Of a stretch of 64,000 nucleotides of DNA, positions 38,413-50,400 are shown in pieces. Positions within the stretch are counted from its first letter, which is position 1. Every line of letters begins with the position of its first letter. The translations under genes and the position numbers were made by a program. Source of the DNA: Diploscapter coronatus (Eukaryota > Nematoda > Chromadorea > Rhabditida > Rhabditidae); NCBI GenBank assembly GCA_964036155.1, contig OZ038423.1, forward strand, positions 5,347,249 through 5,411,248, written 5' to 3'. A model generated the notes under the pieces. That model worked only from the letters and a program-made list of their open reading frames with translations. It did no database searches and was not told where the DNA came from.

Positions 38413-41400
38413 TTAGCGTCTCCCGAACTTAACACCAAAACTGTATCGATCTAATCGCTTCTGCTGCTGAGAACTCACTGGCAGCTCTGCCAAAATGTCA
38501 TCCAAGTCGGGGTTCAACAATGGAGCTGAGTTCTAAAAATTGTCTCATTCATATGATTTTTAAGGGAACAAGTTTTTTTTCCATAGTTAGGGAATGACTT
38601 TTCTACATATATTCTTCTTCGAGATACTGCATTGCAAGATTTTTTAATTTTTGTAAAATTTCGGATTTTTTTACAGATTCAAAAAGAGCTTCAAATTTTA
38701 TCTCAAGATTTCCAATATTCACCTTTTGGCTCATGAAACCTTTGCTAATCCCCCAGTCATATATAGAGGTTAGCAGATTCTATTATTTTTCTTGTCTCAA
38801 CTTTTATATCTTTTCCGTTACTAATCCACAAGCTTTACACCATTAACGTCAAAAAGTTTTAATCTTTGAAATCGAAAAATTATTTCGTAAAGAGCTCAAA
38901 TTCTGAAATATGACTCAGCTGATTAGCTAATCAAATGACTATTCAGTGCTACAAACTTTCTGCAGCGGATTAGTAAGAAGTGTTGCGATCACCCTTGCAC
39001 GTGTAGTTAACAAAGGTATAAAGCACGAATTTATTAGCTTCAGTCCTTCTAATAGGGAACAATTAAAACATAAATTAAAGCTATTTATATAAAAAGATAA
39101 GATCAGAGAAATGTAGACCATCGGCTGCGTGTTCTTCGCTGCGTCTACATAAAAAAACACCTGCCCCACTTAGATCCCGGCCGATAACATAGAATTCCCG
39201 AATATCGGGAATTTAATATAAAAAATAATAATAAATATAAATATCGACGCAATTTAATATAAAATATATACATATATATTGACAAGTTGCGATCTTGGTC
39301 GCAACACTCCGCCGCGAGAAAAGATTGTCATCCTTCGATTCTGGGCGTTTCTTCATCATTGATTTTTCTCCATATTGCGTCGAATAATCAATGGTCGTCG
39401 ATATTCTATCCATACATTGCTATTAATCTTATCAACCGTTCATGTAGAATAATAACTTTGTAGATCAAAACGTCGCTCATCTTTGTCCATATAATAACAA
39501 TTAGATAATTATAGATTTGTAGAATAAAAGAAAATAGATGGTAGTGTAGTTGTCGATTCTAGTATCGACCTCATAGGTAAATGTCTCCATACACTTTACC
39601 TATTTTTCTCTTTTCTAACTTATCTCTTTTATCTTCTCCAATTCTCAAAACAAAAACCACTGTTTTAAAAGAAAATGGTTTTAATGGATTTTTGTTTTGA
39701 TAACTCTTTCTCGGACGAGAATCTCCCGGCGACAATTTTTCTTCGCCATTCTTTCTGATCTATTGATTATGCTATTCGCCTTTTCCATTTTTTCACTACT
39801 CATTATTCTAATCACTTCTGAACTAGATATTCCTCGTTGGATCGTCAGGCGTAATTGCCCTAACTGTACTCATCTATGTATTAAATTAGATCGGTACTTT
39901 TCTCCCTATATTTTTCTCATATCTTTACATTCTTTTAGCTATCGAGAACCACGTTGGTGTTTCTCTTCACTTTCTGAGCTACCTCATCACGTCCTGCTCA
40001 GTTTCAATCAGACAATAGACAGTCTTCTTGAACCGTCTTCTAGCACTACTCCTATTCCCGTGAACTCTGCTTTGCCAGTTACTCCTTATCCTGTAACTTT
40101 GCCTCAAAGCATTGTTGTCGAATTATCTTCCTGGTCTATTCTACAGGCTATTTTCCTGTTTCTAATTATTTCCTCAGCTTTCTTTCTTTTCCTCTATTAC
40201 GTTCGCCACAAGTATCGTAGCTTCGCAAAAACTGTTCATGTCTTCTATTAATTCATCTTAAAAATTTTTATTCATTCCTTATTATTTCAATTTTCCATTA
40301 CCATTTACTAAACTCAACCATTAATCTACTTAACTTCCCAGCGAAAACCCATGATAATCAGATAATTATTTAGGTTATTTTTGAACATTCTCTTGTATCA
40401 CCTTCTGGTATTCCGCTTCGATGTCAAAATTGGGTTCAAGTTGTTTCTTCCTCACTATCTCCCGACATAAATTTTTATTATGCCAAGCACTTGTTTTCCA
40501 TTCACAACCCTTTTTGGTACAAATAATTTCACAGTAATTTACGTAACGTATGTTTCTAGGTCTCTTTTCGGGAGGTTTCAGTATTGGGCATCTCTCACTT
40601 TTGTGATTTGCCCTGAACCTTAAACATAATTCACAAGCTTTTGCTTGTCTGATTTTTTCCATTTTCTTCTCTAGTTCCATTGGTTCCGTACAATTCTCTG
40701 CCCAGTGTCCATTTCCTCCGCAGAGAAAACATCTGCTCAGTCTTTCTCGCTCTTCTTTTCTTCTCTCAATTGCTCTTGTCTTCTTCTCGTTAGCAATTCT
40801 TTCATGTAAGAAAATCAATCTTAATACTCATCCTTTTTACTTATATTTCAATCTAATCTTTTTACCGTACGGCATCTTCTTGAGCTTTGTCATCTAGCAT
40901 CTTCTTCATTCTTTTCAATTCTTCATCACTCGAGGTCATTTCTTTCTCAATATCGATGATTTCAATATCGAAGAATACTAATATCAATTAACACAAATAG
41001 CAATTAATTACAATTAAGTTCAGATAATCTAATTTATGTACATTACTACTTTCTATCTACTATTGCTATCACGAATTACTATCCACGATTTAACGTACGA
41101 GATTTACAACATATGGAATAATATATTTTAATGTTATCCATGATAACACTAAAATAATAACTGTAATTCCTATGATATCTACACAGGAATCAACTAAATA
41201 TTTCATATGAATAATCCAATCTGGCCACGTTATTTTTGTATCTAGTGGAGTATCCGCATAGCTTCTAGTATCCGATATAATTCCTCGTAAGGATGCGGGA
41301 ATAACATAATTTAATTCTCCCTTTAAATCGATGACTTTTTTCTTCTTGGCACATATTATCGTACATACTTCATTTACTCTAGATGCATTGAATGGTTTTC

Positions 41401-44400
41401 TAATCTCATTTACATATCCTTCTGGTGAACAGGTCAATCTCTCTAAAAATTGTCGATTATTGCATGTTAAGAGTGCTGGTGCTTTTACTTTACTCTTACA
41501 TGTAACATTAAAATTCGCTGTACGCTCACAATTATAACAACCTTTTACTGGTGTATAATCACTTATTTCACACGTTACATTATTAAACTTAGCTGATATA
41601 TCATAAATCCTTTCTAATTCTATCTGTAAGTGTGTGCGAGGATGATAGTACTTAATCGCTGGTGTATTGTCATCTGTTTTTAACAATTGATAGTGATGTT
41701 TAATGATCGGCAGTCCGTTTTCTGTCATCTTAAAATAATCAAAGTTCTCGCATTGACATGTAGGTTCACTTACTCCAATTTTACAATCACATACATCCTT
41801 GTATGTACAATTATTTCTGTCATCACAGATTAATGGTATCTTCAACTCTGTTTCTCTAATCACTGTTCCAATTCTATGATCGTTCTGAATAAATTTACTC
41901 CTCATTGCTCTTATTCCTGACCCTTCTTCCACAGATACTACTTCTATTCTTCCTATTTTCGAATACTCTCCATCAAACAACATATCCGATTCTCCTTCTT
42001 TCAGTAAATATTTCGTCTTTACTGCCTCTTTCTTTTTTCCTGGTCCTGCATCAACTGTTACACTTAGAGCTAATTCATTTGTCCAACTATCGCATTCATA
42101 CAAATAGAATCTCTTCTCATTATTCTTTCTTACTGCTGTTCTATAAAATAGACATGCATCTTTCCAATTCCAACAACCATTCCACCATCCTCCGTCTGAC
42201 GTTGCACAATACGTCCATCCTGGTAAATCATTTAATGATCCGAACTCATCCATCTTCGTATCTTTATTGATATTCTCACAACGTCCTGCTTTACATTTTC
42301 CATTTCTGTAACATGCTTTAGTATACGCTACTTCGGATGTAGTATTGTACGTATACATTATAGGTCCTTTTTCACATCTCTTATATGAGTATTCAATTTC
42401 TATGTGTATCTTAGCAATTATCCTATCTTTCGCTCCAACTACTATGCATATTTCCTTCTGCAATGGTGATGTAAAAATATCTTCTGTCGTTTTCATTTTA
42501 CAATTGTTATTTTCACAAACATCCTCATTGTGTGATATTGGAATAACTTTATCGCATGCTAATGCTTGTCCTATCAGACACATGATCAATATCATTGATC
42601 CAATTCTATTTGGTTTCCATCGTGATAATGGACTACTTTCCCTCGATCTTGATATATCTTCTTCGAACCGAACTAATTTTCTACTACTCAGAGAATTTAC
42701 AGAACTTGCCGATGGTAATCTTTGCAATCCTATATCATCCTCCCTGGATATCAACGATCCAGTTGATGCTCTCCTTGTCATCTTTTCAATATCCTTCCTC
42801 CTATTGTCAATCTTTTTAATTATTGATTTCTTACTATTCGTCCTCCTACCGTATAGACTACGATCCATCAGCTCAAGAGCTTCTTTTCCATCTCTCTTTT
42901 CTCTTCTTTTTGTTTTCCTGACTCGTCTCTCTCGTCTACACCAACATAGTAAATCTCTAATTCCTGCAATTACATAGACTACTCCTCCTGCAATTACATA
43001 ACTACTGAATCTCAAACCTCTCATGAGTTCCGAATGGTTTACACACCTTACTACCATTCTTATTGATCTCCAGTAACGTTTAATCAAAATAGGTATCATT
43101 ATTACTAATAGTAAGACAATAGTTGTACAAACGAACATTAACGGATGACATTGTGGATTAAGTAGAGTTTCAATACACATCTTACATCTTATAGCGACGC
43201 AAAACTCTTTTGCTGGACACTCTATCTCTATTAATTTATATTTCTTCGATCTTTTCTCCATTTTTCTCCAAATAACTTTATGTTTATGCATCGTGATATC
43301 CGATGGGAAATCTACTTCTAGCTGATCTGTCGCATCTATAGGTTCTACACAGTAACCATCGCTACAAACGGCGTATGTAGTGTTTACCACATATCCTATA
43401 TCTTTTAATAAAACTCCATTAGTCGAGCATGTCATTTCCGTTTCTAATTTAACCTCATGTATATTGTGATCTTCAATCTCCTTTTGATGATCTTTATACT
43501 TTTTCCTTGGCGCTATCGTGGCGTTATTTCTCTCATCTCGTTTTCTTATTTTCTCTCGTTCACGTTCTTTTTCATATTCCTCATCTATTTCTAGTTCCGT
43601 TTCTTCCACTGCAACTTTCGTATCTGTCTCTTCATCTTCTTGTTCAATCTCATCTTCTGCAATAAACTTATCTTCTTCTTCTTTAATAACTGTTCTATCA
43701 CTCTCTAACTTTTCCCTATCTTGTTCAAGTTTTTTCCGTTCATTTTCTACCTTTTTCCGGTCTTCTTCTACTTTCCTTCTGAGTTCTTCCAATTTATTCC
43801 ACTCTCCTCGTATTTGATTTTCATCCTCATTTCTATTTTCATCTTCTTCTACTCCTGGTCTCCTCCTATTCTTATTTTCATTTTCATTCTCTTCGTCCTT
43901 CTTTGTTGTAGTGACCTCAGGTTTCTTCGTAGTGCTCACTTCTGGTCTCTTTGTAGTAGTCGTTCCTGGTTTCTTTGTAGTAGTCACTACAGGTTTCTTT
44001 GTAGTGCTTATTTTTGGTTCATCTTCTCCTACGAATGTTTCATTCTTATTATCATCCACATAATCCGCTACAGGTACTACTACACTTGTTGCTAGACCTG
44101 TACTCATATTATTCACCGCTCTATTACTATCATTTTTAGGTTGGGCCTTACTCTCGGTTATCAAACATCCCATTATAACAATTAACATCAGATAGTACAG
44201 CCAATTTCTACCCTTAGTTAAAATTGGTCTAATAATTGATGAAGTTCTAGCACAATTCATTCTGCTCTGTTCTCTTCTAGTTACTGATCTCGTTTGATAT
44301 TTAGGTTGATTTTTCTCTACCTTATTTAGTAACTTATCCTTCACCATATCTACTTCTTGTGCTGTTCTTTCTTCTTCTCTTTTCTTTGCTTTCTTATCTT

Positions 44401-47400
44401 CATTTATTATTTGTGTCTTTTTAGAACCAATATTCAATGGTATCAAATTGTTAACTGTTCTCTTCAGAACCATAGATCCCGGGATTCTTTTCCTACTGTC
44501 TGGGTTCGTAACTCTAACCTCAGCAGTTCTTATCTGTCCATCTCGACTTTCTATCAATTTCTCTATCTTTCCAAGACGAAATTTGTTTCTCGGCTCATTC
44601 TCAGTTTTGACCAATACTAGCTCTCCTTCTACTGGTTGAATCTTTTCACTAACAGCTTTAGGTACTATTCTCAATCTAACACAATTTCTTGGTAAATAAT
44701 GATTTTCCCAAACGTTCCAAAACCTTTGAACATAAGCTTTGACATCTCGATATTTCTGTAAAACATCCTCAAATTCTGTGTATTCTCCTCCATCTAATTC
44801 CATAGTTCCAAATTCTGGTCTATTAAGATCTATTGGTCTGATAGTAAATGCACCTTCTTGTTCATCTTCAAAATAAACTAAAGGTCGCATATTTATTATC
44901 GTTCTACACTCTTTAAGGATTGTTTCAAAAATTGTTCTCGAGATTCTTTCTTTTCCTAATGCTGCCTTCAATGCCTTCTTCGCTATTCCAACTAATCTTT
45001 CAAATGCTCCTCCTTGCCATGGACTTGACGGTATATTAAAATACCATTTAATCTTGTTTGATGCCAATGTTTTGTTCAATGCTTTCTGTATTGTAGCTTT
45101 TTCTCTCAATATTCTCTCTGTCATGTGAAATTGAGTTCCATTGTCTGTGGTAATTGTTTCTGGTGTTCCGAAGTCTGCTATAAATCTCCTCAAACTTAAT
45201 ATAAATTCTGATGTAGTTAAACTATACATCGGTTCCAAGTGAATCATTCTACTCGCTAAACACGTAAATAAAACAACATGAACTTTCTGTATTCTATTAT
45301 CTTCCATAATGATATACAATGGACCAAAGAAATCTGCTGCTGTGTCTTGGAAAGCATGTTTTGGTCTGCTGACTCGCCGTTCTGGTAAGTCTGGTGTTTC
45401 TGGTAGTCTAAACGGTCTACCAAGAACTTTTGTGCACACCACACACTTTCTCAATGCACTTCTTACAGCACGATTCCATCCAACTCCATAATATCTCTGG
45501 GAAATTATTCCCATTAATGTTCTCAACCCAGCATGATGGTGAGACCAATGTAAATCCGTTATTATAATCTGTGCTAATCTTGACTTTGGATTCAAAATAT
45601 AGCTACTAATCTTATTACCTATCGATGCGTTACCTAGGCGCAGTCTCTTATAAACTAAATTATCACTATCTGTTCTTATTCCATTCTTGGGATCGGATCT
45701 AATATTAAAAAGTTCTTGATGTTTTCTAATAATATAAATTTCTTCTGGTGTCAGTTTTCTCTCCTTTTTCTTATTATTTTCTTCCTCAAATAGAAAAATC
45801 TCAGGTAATGCTCTATGCATCGTTTCGATTAATTTGCCTGCTTTCAACTTATCAGCTATTTTCACTTTTATAAACATCAACATAGCTCTTGTTCTGAACT
45901 TTATTCGTTCCCAATCATTACTAAAATATAAGTCACAAACTCCCATATTTCTTTCCGATATATTTATTTTAGCCACATTAACAATCGACTCTAAACTCAC
46001 TTCATTTATCCCTTTCTTAATCATAAATTTCTCTTCTATAGGCCATTTACTTTCCTCCTCTTTCAAAAACAATGGTCCTTCAAACCAATCAGTTTGCTTT
46101 AATTCTTTAAAAGTATAAATTTTCTTAGTTTGTAAGTCTGCTGGATTAACATCCGTTCTTACATGTGCAAAAGTTATCTTATTACCCTTATCTTGAAGCT
46201 CTCTCACTGTTTTCCATATTAACTCAATCCGATTTTGTATGAAAACTGATTGTTTCTCTAGACTTGTAAGCCATGCCAAAACGACTCTTGAGTCACTCAA
46301 GATATATGTATTACTTATACTTATATCTATATTTTCTAATATAAGCTTACAGATCTTTACCGCTATCCAAACTCCCATCAACTCAAGTCTTGGAATAGTC
46401 AAAGTCTTCTTCCTAGGGGCTAACCTTTGTTTGCTAAACAACAGCGATGTCATTCTCTTATTATCATTAGTAATTGATCTAATGTATCCTACTGCTGCGT
46501 ATAATGAATCGCTTGCATCCGAAAAAATAATTAACTCAAATGTTTTGCTATCGATTGGTAAAATAAATCTTGGAAATTCGTACCTTTCATTTAATATCTT
46601 TGCTTCGAATACTCTGAACTTCTTGATTGTTTGCTCCGATAGTTCGTTATCCCATCCTGAATTATTCTTGAATAACTCTGGTAACAAAAGTTTGCTTTCA
46701 TTCATAATTGGTGAAATGATTCCTAACGGATCATAAATACCTGATATAAAGCTTATGACATCTCGTCTCGTTAATTTCTCCTTATTCATTCTATTCGGTA
46801 ATTTTATAGATAATGTATCTCTATCTGGTGCCCATTGATATCCTAAAATTTTCTGTTTAGTAGATTGGGATAAATCTTTCTCTTTAACTATTTCTTTAAT
46901 CTCACTGCAATTCGACATATATTCTCTCAAATTCATTTTCATACAATTAAACAATTCTTTAGTTTCTCTATATTTCTCCTCAATTTCTCCTACATCATCA
47001 AATTTAATATAAAGGTTGTCCACATATAAATTACTCTTTATCGCTTCCTTTAACCATTGGCTACAATTAGATTGTTCTACATAGTGTTTTATGGAACAAT
47101 TAAGCAAAAATGGAGAACTTGATACTCCAAAAGGTAAACGTTTGAACTTCATGACCCTAATATTCTGTCCCACTGCTGGTTCCTTCACATTCCTGACCCA
47201 GTAAAATCTCGTAGTATCTTGATCTTCTTCTCTCAAAGATATCTGATGGAAAGCTTTAGCAACATCTGCATTCATAATATTTTTCGCGACTCTCACCCTT
47301 AATAATATTCCCAACAAATCTGGTAATAATGATGGTCCTTGATAAAGGCACGCATTCAATGACAATTCATTCCGCAAATGTGAGGATGCATCGAAAACAA

Positions 47401-50400
47401 CTCTCACTTTAGTTGTATTCGATCCCATATTCATAACTACTTGGTATGGTATATGATATTTTGGATTTTCTGTATTATCTTCACCAATTTCCTCAATAAT
47501 TCCACTTTCTTCTTGTTCTCTAAATTGTCTTTCGACTTCGTCTATGACCTTCTCCGTCTTTGGAGAGTTTATAAATTGACAAAATCTTGAATAAGCAAGG
47601 GTTCTATTATCCCCCAATTGTTCCATTTTTCCTGATTTCCACGGCCAACCAACCGTAATGGCTCCTTCTTTCGAAATTTGTACTTCTCTCTTAAATCTCT
47701 CAATCAAATCCTCATCAGTTTCTTCTTTTTCATTTATACCCAACCCATCCAATTCTACCATTTTATTCATCATTTCTTCATCTGATTTAGCGACAAAAAT
47801 ATTTCCATACCTATCATTAGATTTCCCAAACACTATCCATTTCTCTTCTAACTTAGTTTTAATTGCTTTTAGCCCTGACGGTAATCTTCTTATCGTATAT
47901 TCATCATCAATCAAGTCAAAATAGTTATCTAGTCCAATCAATATTTTTGGATTTTCGATATGGTTTTCATTTTTTCCTACCTTCATATTCATCTCATATA
48001 AATAATCTTTATCCTCTTCATTCATTTTCGGATATTTACTAGGTTGTGTAATTCTCTCTTTCGTATACGCCTTAACTTTATAGCATATCTTTTTGTTTAC
48101 TACTAAGTACAATTCCACTCGATCACATATCGTCTCCTTAGCTTCTCCACCGAATGACATTATTCTCATTTTTATATTCTCTTCCAATACTCTCAATTTC
48201 AAATTCTTAGCTAATTTCTTCTCAATATATGTATGGTCCGCACCTGTATCGAACATCACTGCTACTTTCCTCTCATCCACATCCGTGGGTTTCTTCAAAA
48301 TCTTAAATTCTCCACAAATCAACCTGTTTTGATTTTCAGCTACTGTCATATTATTTTTCATGAATCTCACTTTCTTCATTCTGGGGTTAATAGTTTCTCG
48401 ACTTTTGTCATTATATTGACTTCTATTTCGATTATTCTCATTCGAATTACTTCTAGGTCTTCCTTGATACCTATTATTCGACTTGAAGTTTCCTCTCTCT
48501 CTAGAGTTAAATCTTCCTCTATTCATGAATCTCTCATTTGACCCATTTCTAGGTCTCGACCTTCCTCTGAAGTTATCTGCCCTTATTTGTGGCTTGAATT
48601 GGTTATCTCTCATACACAAACTGATGTGGTGACTCCCGCCACATTTGGCACATCTCATTCCTCTACATGCTGTCGCTTCATGACCTTTCGTCAGACATTG
48701 GAAGCATAAATTATTTCTCTTCGCTTCTCGCAACCTTTCATTAGGTGCCTTAATTGTGAAACACTCTCTAGCTCTATGGCCCATTTTGCCACATAGTCCG
48801 CAATCTATATTTCTGGCTTCTCTCGCTTGGTATGTTCGTTCTACTTCTTGAGTTTCCTCATCCTCTATGGATTCCTGTATCAGAATATGGTTTTCGATTT
48901 CGTTCAACAAGTCATCCATTTTCGTAATTCTACCCTCATAGTTCGCTCTCTCTTCTTTGGCAAGTTCCTCCAAAACAGATTTCGGAAATTTAAACCTTGC
49001 CTCAATCAAATATCCTGGGGTATTCACATCATTTCCTAGTCTCTTCAACTGGTTCAATATTACCGCTACTTCGTTAAAGGTTCTTCTAATCTCATTTAAC
49101 GATTCTCTGGCCCTTTTTATCCCTTTAAGTTTGTCATACAAATTTCTAGTTTGATTGTCGCTATTGTTATAGATCGACAACAATCTGTCTATAGCTTCTT
49201 CATAACATGACCCGTCCTGAGGGTATCTCTTTATTAAAGCTGCCGCCTTTCCTTCCAAGCAGTCTCTCAACGCGTTGAATTTTACCAAGTTCGAAAGATT
49301 CGTTTGGTGTATGTACTGTTTATACGATTCCCAAAATGGTAGCCAATCAATCATTTTTCCACTAAACCTGGGAACATTAATCATCTTATTTTTAGCAAGA
49401 ATATTTGTCATTATCTCCTGTTCTTTATCAGAAATAACCTCCCTTGCCGGTGTATCTGTTACGCCCATCAGTTTATTCACGTCTACCGTCTCATTCAAAG
49501 TAAAATCTATTCTTGGTGGAATTTCCGCATCTTTATTCACTCTACCTAAAGCCTCATTTAAATCACGCTCTCTATTCCAAAGTCTCTTCATAATTTGAAA
49601 TGTCTTTTCATATAAGTTCAAATATTCCTTTTCCGCTTTATCTATATACTCCATCCATGACTTTGTCGATATTTTCCCTTCCTGCATCTTATCCAAAATA
49701 ATCATACCTTTATCAATTTCTTTTCTCAAGTAATTAACACTTTGTTTCAACATTTCACTAGTACGTTTAATTGATTCTCTTTCTTCCTCAATTTTCCTCA
49801 AAGCCGATGCATCTATGTCAATCTTAAATCCTGCCTTATAGCGTTCATCCGCTCTTTGAATCTCAATCTTTAATGATTCTGTCGCGCTTACAATTACGCC
49901 TTTCAAGGTACTCATGACCTCCTGCATGGTCATTTTCAGTACTCTTCTGTCTCTGCCTGCAGCTATTCAGCTCGCTCTGGCGAATCGCTTTTAACGTTCT
50001 TTCACGTTCTAGCGTCTTTGACTCACCAATAATCCTCTCCTGGATTGTTTCCACACTGGTCCCTTCGACGTAGCTTCTCTCGCTTCCGTCCACTGATTTC
50101 TTTGACGTAGCTTCTCTCGCTTCCGTCCACTCTCCGTTGTATTCGGAGGTACCAACCTTCAAAGGTAATTTAAATTCTCGACTTACCTTTGGAATCACTA
50201 AACTTCTTGATTGAATCCACAAGTTGCTACTTCTCCTCTAGTCGTGCACTACCAGTTGAGTTTTGCTTCCTGAAATTACAACCAAAAAGTATGACTTACC
50301 TTTGTTACTGTCGGCCGCGCCACTTGTTGCGATCACCCTTGCACGTGTAGTTAACAAAGGTATAAAGCACGAATTTATTAGCTTCAGTCCTTCTAATAGG

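Noticed and set aside
42345..42977. 210-codon plus-strand frame inside the retroelement
   Set aside because: It is the reverse shadow of the envelope coding frame and has no independent motif; the same holds for the other plus-strand frames between 41331 and 49598.
43518..44095. Ser/Phe-rich plus-strand frames
   Set aside because: They are complements of the acidic coiled coil and TTTKKP repeats in the sense frame.
49863..50222. 119-codon frame across the gag start
   Set aside because: It has no early ATG, contains the direct repeat and splice donors, and lies in the leader; more likely untranslated.
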